DNA from: Argopecten irradians
Taxonomy: Eukaryota > Mollusca > Bivalvia > Pectinida > Pectinidae
DNA: 64,000 bases
Assembly: GCF_041381155.1 (NCBI RefSeq)
Contig: NC_091134.1
Coordinates: 59,365,467-59,429,466 of the forward strand
Reading direction: 5' to 3'
Below are positions 51,101 to 61,161 of this stretch, one piece after another. The stretch's first letter is position 1, and the number at the start of each line of letters is the position of its first letter. Position numbers and translations under genes: made by a program. The notes under the pieces were generated by a model. It was given only the letters and a program-made list of their open reading frames with translations, did not search any database and had not been told where the DNA came from.

Positions 51101-54100
51101 ATCACGAAAGTTTAAATTAATATTGTCGGAAATTTTGACCTGTTGATTATAGTTTAAGTTGGTAATCTATTGAAGCCGACACAAACACACATATATGATG
51201 TTTTATAAACATTGGTAATAATATATCATTGGGGTTTAATGCTCTATATGTATTTTTGATACAAAATATTTTTAGAAGTCACTTAATAATGTAAAAATAC
51301 TAAATGAAATGAGATTGAAGACTGTTACTTAGGGTCCTAACCATATTCATTTTAATACACATTATAGATGTTAATGTTGCAATACTGGCAAAATTATTTC
51401 AAGTCCATATGTTGAAGGTCTTGTAATTCTCAAAATGTTGCAAACTTTTAGTGCTCAGAATATCAAATTAACAGTTTTCTAATTAGGGCCCCGCATCGAG
51501 ATGCGGGTGCCCTATTATATAGTAATCAGGTTGTCCGTCCGTCTGTCCGTCTGTCCGTCCGTCCGTCTGTCCGTTTTTTTTTCTTTTGCACATTAATGAT
51601 GGAAGGGAGTGGAGTATTTTCCCCATATTTTACATGATGATTCCCCATCCATCCTAGATCTGCTTGGTAATTTTTCAGGCTGAAATTAAATTAAAAAATC
51701 GGCCATCTTGGATTTTAACATTTAAAAAAATCACAATGTTGTTGCTCTTAACTGATAAACATTTTGTTATAACATTATGATGCAAAGTTGTTCAGAATTA
51801 AACAAGGAGTTGACTGTCCAAAGGTAAGGTCATGGGCCAAGGTTACTAAGTCAAAGGTCAAGGTCAAATTTAAAAAAAAATATTTTCTCATGAACATTTT
51901 GCTACAACATTTATAATGAAGCAGAGTTGTTCAGAATTAAACAAGAAGTCAACTCACCAGAGTTTTACTGCTTAATGCACTTTTACATGATTAAAATATT
52001 TGAGCAAGACCTTTATTCCCTTCCTTTCACATTTGTTATGTGTTTCTTCAGCAAACTATGAGGTTTACCTTGTTTAAAAGGGGTATTTGAGTTAATTGTA
52101 TGCTCTTAATGTAATGTTAGCTTGGAATCAGGATTCAAGTTAAATACTTGGAAGACTTTTTCCAAAGAATTATAATAATGTACCATCATCGGTTTCCCAA
52201 TTAATGTTGACATTAATTATTTATTAGCAACATATAGCTAACACTGAAGAATTCGTTGTCAATATACTACTTTTCCACTTAAGCACGTCAGACACATAGC
52301 GGGGCCCTTTCTGACGTGTCAGTGTTCTAGTTTTTTCTGTTTAGAGATTATAGTACATATACCAATTTGTATCTAGTAACAATGTTTGACCGAAATTCAA
52401 CCATAGGAAAGAAATTTATATGTTATTTCTAACATGCACAAAAATATATAATTTTACTGCGCTGTTAACGGACAACAGTTTAATTATTGGGTGCTCTTTT
52501 GCTATAATGATATACAAATGTACATGTACATTTACATTATAATGTAACATCACGCTGGTCTAGAAATACCATCTTAGGATAAGAAAGCAGGAAAATTATA
52601 TAATTATGATAAATGATGCATCCTAATGCAACTTTCAAAATATATTGTATGTTCTGTTACCTTAAAAAGGTCAGTCAAGTACAAGTAAAATTTGGAAATC
52701 ATATTTGACATAAATTCACTTACTCTTTGGTAGGTTATTAACGCAGATGTTACATGTACATGTACTATATATGTATATAAGGTCACTTAACAGACATATA
52801 TGGAAGACCTTGTGGAAATATATCACGTTTCAACAGGCAAAAGGCTTATATTATTTCAAACTTTTAATCAAATTGGTGTTACACTAAGTTGAAATTGGAT
52901 AATTCCTTTTTGGATTTTTTCTTTGATATTACTGAATTGTAAAGTTACTTCCATGTGAAATAAGTTTATAGAGATTTATACCAGAGATTTTAGATATATC
53001 AAGGAAATCTTTAAAATTCTTGAAATAAAATCATTGTGAATTTAATTTAATTTCATTCATAGATTCTGTTGTTATATTTTCATAGATATTAACAGAAACA
53101 TATATTATGTATATATGTATCTGATATTAAATATGAACACTTATTGAAATGAAAATTAATCATTATACACTTAGATAAGTATCAACACAGGTAACTTTTA
53201 CAGGTAAATTTACCTGTGGCATTGGGTCTGCCTTTAGGAAAAAGACTATAACCACTGTCAAAACAAACTACCCTACAGCTAAATCCAAAATGTTGGCGTT
53301 CAGAGATACACCCCTTACAAATGCAATCACACAAAAGCCTACACGATCACTGTTTTTAGTGCGATTACATCTTTGAGTATGAACAATACTAGTTCTTTGA
53401 ACTTTTTACTCGGCAAAATAAACTTATCACCGTGCCCATGCACACATGCATATGCATATACTTATACTTCTGTGTGCACATTATCAGATACATTATATGA
53501 CAACTGCTGTATTACAATCAATTTATGAAGGACAAAACTCTAAAGAACAGGAGGACTAAAGAACAACAGAAAATAAATTTCAATAATATTTACTCTAAAC
53601 TGGTATTGTTATTTATAAAAAAAATGTTTAATTATATGATATTAGCCTTTTCGGTAATTACTCTGTTAATACATTTATTGTTTTCTTATGTTTTACAGAA
53701 TGTCTACATGCAAGTATCATTTCAATTGGAACCAGTCCAGGAGAAAAAATGTGTGAACAAAATGAAAGAAATCATTTTCAACTGTGGTAGCTTCATACTG
53801 TAATAGTTTTTGATATGAAAATAATTACTATCATCATATTCAAATTCCATATATATAATACATTTAATGTTGTAAACATTTTTGATCCAAATAATTAACA
53901 TCATCATCTTCATTCCATATATACAATACACATTAGTGTTGTGATTTGTGAATTTTACTTTAATATGCATATACTTGGTATTTGTTTATTTTCTATGACA
54001 TCTACATGCTTGAAATAAAAAGAATAAAAATAAAACATTAAATTTATAACACAATATGACATTAGTTGTTAATATTTTTAGAAAACATATTAAGATTATT

Positions 54101-57100
54101 GTTAATAATACACTAATCATCATCTTCGGCATACTTTATTCAAAATAAATTAGATATTAATTTGCATAACACAGGTTGTCTTATGTTTTCCCTCCTTGAC
54201 TATCAATCTTCTCTGATCACTCTGAAAATGGTGATTTTACCTTTTTCGGTCGCCACATGAACTGCCTTAAATCAATTATATCCAATGCAATGAGACAACT
54301 GCATTTATTATAACACTGTAAGGCAATTCTGCAAGATCAGCTTACATTGTTAATTTACATTGAACATATACATGCACAGTATGGTACCTTATTTATATCT
54401 CCTTTCCTATTTTCAATATACCTTGATGACTTGGAATCTTATCTGGCGGAAAAAGAATGTTAATTGTCTGACAACTATTGACAAATTATTTACAGATAAT
54501 ATTGAAATGTAACCCAAACTTTTATCATTTTATATGGCGATGACACTGTTCTACAACAAATGTTAAACGGATTTGAATAATATTGCATTACATTATTGCA
54601 TTACATGGAAATTATAATCTAATATATCAGAAAGATAAAAGTTGTAATATTCTCAAAACATAAATTGGCCCAACAACACCAGTTTACGTTATGGGATATA
54701 GAATTATTTTGAAAAGAAGGGTATACATATATATGTATATTTTTTAACATTAATGGTAGCGTTTTTAAAGAAAAGGAAAAAACTGCTGAACAAACAATTA
54801 AATCAGTGTCTACTATTTTTAAGAAACAAAGGAATGTATCCCTTCCTGTTGATTTTAAACTGAAAATATTTTAGTCACTTGTAATGCCAGTTTTATTATA
54901 CTCATCAGAAGTATGGGGCTTTGAAAATACAAATATTGTAGAAAAAGTTATTTGTAATTTCCTCAAGTTAAAAAAGTGTATAAAACAATTAATGGTTTAT
55001 GGCGAGCTAACAAGATATCCAATTGATATTGGAATAAAATGTAGAATGATTACTTTTTGGCATAATGTATACTTAACATGAAAATAGACCAGACGTTTTT
55101 AGCTCGCCTATTCGAAGAATAGGGGGAGCTAATGTTGTCACCCCGGCGTCGGCGTCGGCGTCAGCGTTGGCGTCCCTTTTCACGTTAAAGTTTTTGAGCA
55201 AGTTTCTATTTTGTCTATTGTTTAAGCTTAAGTCATCATAAATGTTTATGATTTTATTTTCCTAATGTGTATGGATGCTGAACGTGATAATACAACCAAT
55301 TTGGGGCCCTTTAGGTTTTTTTAGTCTGTTAATTTGTCATATTTCCATGTTTAAATAGTAAATACTTGAACAACAACTTCTTCTGAATAGGCGAGCTTTG
55401 CTGTTCTCCGACAGCTCTTGTTTAAATGGCTGTAAGATGTTTAAGATATTTTATCAGAGCTAGTTTAAATCATGTTTGGATATATCAATCAACTTGCTGT
55501 TTTACAAAAGACTAATTACAAAAACTTGTTAAAAGTAGACCAATTGACCAGTTTATTCAGAAATGGTATGACTATATTGATAAGTCTTCTTGAGGACTGA
55601 CATATTCTATATTTAAGACATTTTGGCATAGAAAAATATGCCTCTTGTCTGTCTCTGCTGCAAAACAATACTTGTTAACTGATACTTTGGTCCCAGGAAC
55701 TTAATGAGAATAGCAATTCAGAATGGATGTTTTAATTGACATCAAATTAACAAGGAAAAGGTTAAAGATGCTATAAAGTCATTTGGCATATAACACCATA
55801 GGAAATATTAGAATGGGCTCCTAAGAGTTTAGTATATGTTTCTTATTTAACACCTTGGTGTCCAAGGAATCCTCAAAAGTCCAAACTGGAAGGAACACTA
55901 GCAAACTTTATTTCTTATTGTCCAAAAAATGTTGACTTTAGAAATATATCCTCCAATCATTGAGACCGAGCCATTTAGTACTTTCAGTACTTTGATTGTT
56001 TTACCTGTGTACGACATATATATGTGTGTATGTAATATATATTCCTAGGTATGATCAGGTATAGTTTACTTCCATTTGCTTTTACATTTTCATTTTAAAA
56101 ATGGAGGTGACAACAAAAAACCTAGAGCATAGATGTACGGGGTTTCCATAATTCAAATCACAAGCCAATTAACAGATGTCCTAACCTGATCGATTGACAG
56201 TAAGACAATAGCAAATACCCGATATAGTCCACCGAATAGCAAATAGCCCGGGGCCAGGTAATTACAGGTGAGTTCGATGAATAGCGTTGTGTACAGGTAA
56301 ACAACATCCTGGTCCAGGTATTACATAACAACCAAACCAAAGGCATGGCTAATTATATATCTATAATATCAGTGTATCTACTCGTATATTGATTAAAAAT
56401 TGAAAGCGACCGCACGGTCTGAAAAAATAGTTTGTTTTGCTTAATATCTCAAGTATTTGATCTTTTATAATATCAAAAGTAAATTTTTTCTACCCCATGT
56501 TGAAACGTTTTACGGTATTGTAATAAATGTATCTCGATTTATTCGGTTAACAACACACAACACAATGTTTGTAATGATCAATCATCGGTGTGTACATATG
56601 TCAAGCATCATATCATTGATGCTTTAATCAAGGATTTCTTAAATTGTTACGTAAAATTTCATATTACTGTCACAAACTTTGCAATTCACAATGTATCAAA
56701 GATACAGGATAATTTTATCTAATTAAAACTTATTCGTTGCTGAACTCCTCGACAAAAAATCTGAAACTTTTATTTCTGTGTGGATTTTCTTTCATAATTA
56801 CACGAAGATACCTGCTATTAGAGCATAAATTAGAGTATTTGAAACATCAAATTTCACTCGTTTAGTTATTCATATTCGAGCCAGAGTTATTGTACGATTA
56901 ACTTTTTAGGGGCCGCGGTGGCCGAGTGGTTAAGATGTCCCGACATATTACCACAAGCCCTCCACCTCTGGGAAGCGGGTTCGAATCCCATGTGGGGCAG
57001 TTGCCAGGTACTGACCGCTGGTCGGTGGTTTTTCTCCGGGTACTCCGGCTTTCCTCCACCAACAAACCTGGCACGTCCTTACCTGACCCTTGCTGTTAAT

Positions 57101-59458
57101 AGGACTTAAAAATAAACAAACCAACTATTAACTTTACTCAAAAATAATCATAAAAAAACTTTTATCGGCTTTATCTGTGACCGTCGATGTAAGTGATAGC
57201 ACATCAGTTATAGTACAGCTATAAGCCACGGACTATTATGATGTCACACGGTTTAGAGCTAGAAAATATGCATAATCGGATGGTCAGAAAATTTGACCTC
57301 GATATCGGCGGTTTACAGGTTATTCCGGTCGCACACGGCACGGAGAGGTTTCTACATGGTCTAATAAAGCCATTTCCATCATAAACTGAAATTATCATTT
57401 TTGACTGCACAAATCCTTTAAATCAAAAGGACTAATCCATGAATATCCAAGTAAAATAAAGCTGATGGGTGGACATTCCTCTGAGGGTTGTGTTCAATTT
57501 AAAAGGTTAGCACACACAATCTGTCCTACTCTAGGGGTTGACAGAGAGATATCTCATGAATAAAACTGTTGACGTATCTGGCAGGGAATGATGGGAAGCA
57601 AGATATATCTTCTGTATAAACTGAAGTGCAGAGATATTTGTCAAGGGTAAGAGAAAAATAAAATCATTAAGAACATATCATCATAAAGATATTAAGAGTA
57701 AAAATGTATGGATGAAAGCAGAGCATTTAGCTAAACATAAGCAGCACTGATCATAAGTGCTTGAGAACCTATATGTCAGGTATTCACAGCAAATATGAAT
57801 GCGAACTAGACAGACAAATTCCATGAAGCACGCTTCATGTTGGATTTGACTCTGTCCAGTTTGCATTCATTTTGGCTATGAATGCCAACTGACATTCAAT
57901 GCTTATATTTACATTTGGTAACAATTTTGCATCTATAATGAATTAATCATTCGTTATCGTCAAGGATGGAACAGCCATTTGAACAGCCGTTTACCATGAT
58001 CGCTGGTACGACAATTGTGAGGTCACAATGATAATGAAGTCATAATAAGCGCTTGAAGTTCATTGTCTATACGACTGCCAACTGCGCTTGGTAAGGTTAC
58101 ATAGTGGGACTGCAGTGAAAATAGAGAATATATGGTTAGTATCTTACAATACAAGGTTTATTTTGGTGCGAGACTTAGGAAAGCCGAGATGACGAGGCTT
58201 TGCCGAGTCATCTCGGCTTTCCGTGTCGAGCACCAAAATAAAACTTGTATTGTAAGATACTAATCGTGTATTCTGTTTATCCTGCAACTATTATGGCATT
58301 CAAAACGAAAGCAAATTGACAGTTATTTACTTGGTTTCGCTCGAAGCGTGACGCTTCTTTGATGCGGAGGTAAATATTCATTCACTAAACCGAATGAGAG
58401 TGTACTCCTTTTTACTGCCGTGGGAAATAAATAAGCGCATTCACAAACACCATCCGTAAATCCATTCAGTGTAATATATCACTGAAACAATATGAAAATA
58501 CTCAAAAAACAATATATACCCGTTTAAAAATTACTTTGCAATACATACCTTTGCCATGAGCCAAGAAAAAAACCACACCGCCATACGAGATTTTGGATAC
58601 CGTAAAAATGACGTTATTCCGATGAATGTGACGTCACGTTTTAGCGGGACTGAATGACATTTCATTTACCGGAAAGTTCAAGTTCTGGGTCGAGTTAGAA
58701 AAAGTTCCGTCAGATATGGAACAAATTCACGTGATCGTATTGACGGATAAAGCATTTTGTATTGACGGATAAAGCACAAGTTTATCCGGCAGTAGTTATC
58801 GGTCAGTGTGTGGGACAGTTGCAGGATAAATGTAAATATACAGCAATGTATCATGTTCTCTCTAGGCATGTAATCATGTATTATATACTAATTCTTATTC
58901 TATTTTTCTGTTAGATATGCTGATCATTGGAAAAGGAATGTTTATTGATCAGGTCAATCCTGAAGTTCACCAGTTCCTTAAAACAAAGGGCATAAACACA
59001 GAAATTTTACCTACAGTAAGTATACTAAATATTATAAGCAGTAAAACAGTATTACTAAGCAATGAAAACTTTAGAACAGTATCTTACAAAACCATATGGC
59101 TACAAGAGTAAACCAAGACTCTTTCCATTTGTGATTGGACAACGGTAGTTCTTATCAAATCTTTCCAGGGGGTACTGTGTCTGGCTTAAAGTCATTATCA
59201 TTTTATAGATTAACGGTAGTTTTTATCAAATCTTTTCAGGGGGTACTAAGTCTGGTTTAAAGTCATTATCATTTTATAGATTAATTTCAGAAAGCTGCAA
59301 ACTGTAGGGTTATTTTCTTACATGAGAAACTGTTTGTTTTGTTTCAGGAAGAAGCTTGTGGCTTGTTTAACATGTTAAGTACAGAGGGGAGAAATGTAGC
59401 AGCTGCACTAATTCCTCCTGAAAAAATACCTATCGATAAAGACAATCTCTATTTATGA
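42123..59458 (+). CDS. NDUFAF3: NADH dehydrogenase (complex I) assembly factor 3
   Basis: NDUFAF3 is a mitochondrial protein that acts with NDUFAF4 early in building complex I. Five exons join in phase: 42123-42181, 43565-43748, 44863-44929, 58915-59015 and 59348-59458, giving 173 aa (human about 184). Exon 1 encodes [20 protein letters not shown], arginine-rich with no acidic residue, as expected of a mitochondrial presequence; its donor phase fits exon 2 exactly. Family blocks follow in order: [80 protein letters not shown]. Spacing from LLEP to the KGI block equals the human protein, so no exon is missing in the 14-kb third intron. AATAAA at 59844-59849 is a likely poly(A) signal. Exon 1 is the least certain exon. 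Intron 3 is packed with mobile elements. Confidence 0.9.
42334..42598. repeat. Short foldback around a GGACTATCTCATAGT motif
   Basis: TGGACTATCTCATAGTAAA occurs twice directly (42337 and 42370), and its inverse ACTATGAGATAGTCCA occurs near 42577, all in NDUFAF3 intron 1. Blocks in this segment also recur near 33690-33900. Confidence 0.45.
43894..44542 (+). mobile_element. Hairpin-headed element with ~130-bp internal repeats (HINE-like)
   Basis: Starts after TTTT with a hairpin, AGCTCACCTGGCCCAAAGG folding on GGCCGGTGAGCT. A short GTCCGGCGTCCGTCCGTC stretch follows, then three diverged core units of ~130-150 bp (each with AGAGTTCTGCAT...TGTAACTAAATTTGGCCAC...TTTTGGCTCTGACCCC). It ends with AGGTGAGCGATACAGGCCC and CTCTGGGCCTCTTGT. 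The layout matches non-autonomous Helitron-type (Helentron-associated, 'pearl'-like) elements known from bivalves: terminal hairpin, microsatellite, tandem core. It lies in NDUFAF3 intron 2. Confidence 0.7.
45435..45640 (+). mobile_element. Terminal part of a TTAA-type repeat
   Basis: Begins TTAAAGGATTTGTGCAG and runs to a GTGATGTCAGAGTAATCCGC segment about 160 bp later. The same start and a similar GTGACATCA...GTCCGTGGCT block occur in reverse orientation at 57430-57230. Only one end is recognised at each place. TTAA at the start suggests a piggyBac- or Kolobok-like target. Confidence 0.45.
46681..47942 (+). mobile_element. Hairpin-headed element with 155-bp tandem array
   Basis: Begins with a hairpin, AGCCCACCATCATCAGATG folding on CAGATGGTGGGCT, then a CGTCCGTGGTCCGTCCGTCC stretch. 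About eight full or partial units of 155 bp follow, each with GTTACCGCTATTTCTCA, GGGATCTTTCTCAAATTT, TTTTGGGACCGATCGGT and GGCGGCCATCTTGGATTTT. One 44-bp duplication (near 47380) and one truncated unit (near 47545) break the register. The same element begins at 63352. The short overlapping ORFs are by-products of the units. Layout as in HINE or 'pearl' elements. It lies in NDUFAF3 intron 3. Confidence 0.8.
48012..48060. other. Three consecutive three-base-loop hairpins
   Basis: Three perfect inverted pairs stand side by side: GTAGAGC-TTC-GCTCTAC (48012-48028), CGCGGCC-TTC-GGCCGCG (48028-48044) and AGAGC-TGC-GCTCT (48048-48060). The block is far more GC-rich than its surroundings. It lies ~70 bp past the 155-bp array, so it may be the 3' terminal structure of that element, or an unrelated insertion. 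Confidence 0.6.
48533..50679. mobile_element. TTAA-flanked inverted-repeat DNA element, 2.1 kb
   Basis: Ends are AGTGTACACGGAACGG (48533) and CCATTCCGTGTACACT (ending 50679), flanked by TTAA at 48529-48532 and 50680-50683. About 190 bp inside each end stands the same block in mirror orientation: GTGACGTCACGAGGACAACGG (left, ~48726) and its inverse near 50488-50508. The arms are otherwise diverged. No transposase ORF is present. TTAA targets are typical of piggyBac and Kolobok transposons; the AG start fits Kolobok better. It lies in NDUFAF3 intron 3. Confidence 0.7.
51485..52330 (+). mobile_element. Hairpin-headed element with GTCCGTCC stretch
   Basis: Begins with a hairpin, AGGGCCCCGCATCGAGATGC and its return GCGGGTGCCCT, then a (GTCCGTCCGTCT) microsatellite at 51532-51570. 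Two short core units follow (TTGTTCAGAATTAAACAAG near 51790 and 51927). It ends with TAGCGGGGCCCTTTCTGACG and a small hairpin near 52290-52325. It has the same architecture as the elements at 43894, 46681, 55101 and 63352, with an unrelated primary sequence. Confidence 0.65.
52331..54279. other. NDUFAF3 intron 3 sequence without recognised element
   Basis: AT-rich intronic DNA. A possible acceptor followed by an open stretch ([12 protein letters not shown]...) at 53701-53803 was examined and not accepted as an exon. A diverged inverted pair around 53840-53930 contains repeated CATCATC and ATTCCATATATA blocks. Nothing else was seen. Confidence 0.4.
54280..55970 (+). mobile_element. Decayed LINE with reverse-transcriptase motifs
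   Basis: Frame-shifted non-LTR reverse-transcriptase blocks: [16 protein letters not shown] near 54395, [12 protein letters not shown] (the catalytic YxDD box) near 54526, and the region [21 protein letters not shown] with [12 protein letters not shown] at 54884-55030, typical of the C-terminal half of such enzymes. The sequence resumes after 55421, so the small element at 55101-55421 was inserted into it. Stops and frameshifts show an inactive copy. It lies in NDUFAF3 intron 3. Confidence 0.75.
55101..55421 (+). mobile_element. Small hairpin-headed element inserted in the LINE
   Basis: Starts after TTTTT with AGCTCGCCTATTCGAAGAAT, which folds on ATAGGGGGAGCT, then a (GGCGTC)n stretch at 55144-55172. 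It ends with GAATAGGCGAGC, an inverse of the head, and a final hairpin plus CTCTTGT. Insertion after a T run and the closing hairpin with CTTGT agree with the elements at 43894 and 51485. At ~320 bp it has no tandem core. Confidence 0.7.
56914..57125 (+). mobile_element. tRNA-derived bivalve SINE
   Basis: Head with A box (GTGGCCGAGTGGTTAAG) and B box (GGGTTCGAATCCC) of a tRNA, then a conserved body (GCCAGGTACTGACCGCTGG, TTTTTCTCCGGGTACTCCGG, TTTCCTCCACCAACAAACC) and a tail GCTGTTAATAGGACTTAAA-AATAAACAAACCAA. This matches the general layout of abundant tRNA-derived SINEs of bivalves, perhaps the Meta or RUDI groups. Its arms do not make a normal tRNA, so it is not called as one. It lies in NDUFAF3 intron 3. 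Confidence 0.8.
57225..57430 (-). mobile_element. Terminal part of a TTAA-type repeat, inverse of 45435
   Basis: Read on the minus strand it begins TTTAAAGGATTTGTGCAG and reaches GTGTGACATCATAATAGTCCG about 180 bp later. It is related to 45435-45640 and in opposite orientation. The two could be the ends of one heavily invaded element or two separate fragments. Confidence 0.45.
58136..58263. repeat. 128-bp near-perfect palindrome
   Basis: TTAGTATCTTACAATACAAG at 58136 is mirrored by CTTGTATTGTAAGATACTAA ending at 58263. Inner arms AAAGCCGAGATGACGAGGC and GCCGAGTCATCTCGGCTTT meet around a TTT centre. A 14-bp inverted pair, TTTATCCTGCAACT (58278) and AGTTGCAGGATAAA (58817), lies just downstream, so the palindrome may be the end of a ~0.6-0.7-kb MITE. 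It sits near the 3' end of NDUFAF3 intron 3. Confidence 0.75.
59142..59292. repeat. ~76-bp tandem duplication before NDUFAF3 exon 5
   Basis: ACGGTAGTTCTTATCAAATC through CATTATCATTTTATAGATTA is repeated with a few changes from about 59214. The second unit ends about 55 bases before exon 5. Confidence 0.75.
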
Positions 59459-60796
59459 TAGATCTGGATATGATAAGTGACATTATGAATTTCGTTAACA
59501 TGAAGCAACTAAGTTTGTTTATAGAACATGGGATATAGGAGTATGTGGTTGATACGAAGATTGATCTAGTTGTTTATGTATGTTGACGAGAAGTGGATCA
59601 ATCATGTGATGATTGGCTGCATTATTCATAAGGACGGCATTGAAAACATCCTATAGGTTTGAATGTTATACGGATGTTGATTATGTGATACAAAGTCATT
59701 TATAGTGTGTGTATTTATTTTCCAGTAAATGTGTTTTTTGTAAATTGATAAATGGGAATTATGTATAAATGTGTTGTACTTTCTACTTAGTAATTTTACT
59801 GCTATAACCTGCATTCATGAAGTTCTAGTTGAAAGTTGTTCAGAATAAATCCTTTTACACATCATATTCTATCTTAGTCATTCCTTCTATTATTTAATAT
59901 TTCAAATGCTTCTTGGCAGTTTGAAGGTTTTTGACCCTTTGATAACCTAAAAGTTAATCATTAATGTAATCTCCCAGCACTATTTAGGGATTTTTGGGTG
60001 ATTAGTGAAGAAATAACATATTCTAATCGCCAGCACTTTATCTTCATCCATTCTGTGTTGCTCAATTATAAATAAGTCACTAACATATTTTCTTCTTCAA
60101 AACTATAGAACTTATTGCTGAACTTCCTATGCAGAAGAAGGGCCTTACAATGATTAAAAATACTCGGCTACTCACAGTCCTTTACAAAGAATTTTGCATA
60201 GGAATTTATTATTTGATTTTGAACAAATTTGTATTAAAAAGAAATTTTATTGCGTGGGAATGAAATGTTATTGCGTTTGAAGGAAATATTGCATTCGAAA
60301 GAAATATTGTGTCGGAACGAAATAATTATTGGGTTCGAGCGAAATACTTTTGACCTCATTATCAAATGAAGTATAAATGATATGACAGTAACAATATGGG
60401 CAATACAGAACATGCATGTCATGAGAGTTTTGGATTCAGAAACAAGTACGATGTACTTACATGTATATTAATCCGTCTCTAATTTGTATGTTAACTGAAA
60501 TAATAACATTTTTGGTTTTTAGATATATAGTTCACACACAATAATATTTCGTTCGCGCACAGTATACACGGTAGTAATTCTCTTTTTATGTGCGTTCCCA
60601 GCCGCCGTAGATTCCTGTGTTTCAGGCCGTCGCCAGCACGGGGATCTGATAATTAGTTACTGATTATATAATCATGGACCCAACAGAATGCACTAAGAAA
60701 ATTTTTAGACGTTTTAGAGGTCTAGATAAAAAAAAACGATTAAAAATCATACTCTACATGGTACTATATACGAGAAGGGTGGAAACTCATAGACTC
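59459..60796. other. NDUFAF3 3' region and spacer
   Basis: The 3' untranslated region probably ends after AATAAA at 59844-59849. A short diverged tandem repeat lies at 60238-60350, with units of 18-22 bp such as GAAATATTGCATTCGAAA and GAAATATTGTGTCGGAAC. Nothing else was recognised. Confidence 0.5.
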
Positions 60797-61161
60797 AAAA
60801 TTTCTAACCCGCCTATACCTAAAGCGGTTATAAAAGCACATTTCTAGTACATCGTCATAAAAACGGTTACTACCGTTTGAAAGAGCGATAATTTTCCTTT
60901 CAAAATCATCCTACACATCTATACAAAGTGCCGTCATTAAGACGATATAAGCCCCATTATGACAAACACCTTGAAAATCATCTAATTCAAATTCATACTG
61001 TCTGTTCTGACGATATAATATGCATGAGCGAGACTTCGGCTGCAATGTCACATGCCGGCTATAAAAAATTCAAAGTTGTATATCTTATAATAGTAACGGC
61101 GAAATCCATATATAAATGTATAACGTCCCGAGAAGAGAGACTAGTCCTTTTTTATAGCCGG

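Noticed and set aside
53689-53803. Possible extra exon reading [17 protein letters not shown] with a stop
   Set aside because: A CAG acceptor precedes it, but in the phase required by NDUFAF3 exon 3 it reads a different, unrelated peptide. Joining exons 3 and 4 directly already matches human spacing exactly.
56914-57003. Genuine tRNA gene
   Set aside because: A and B boxes are present, but the arms pair poorly and the sequence continues into a SINE body and tail. The same holds for 27780-27855.
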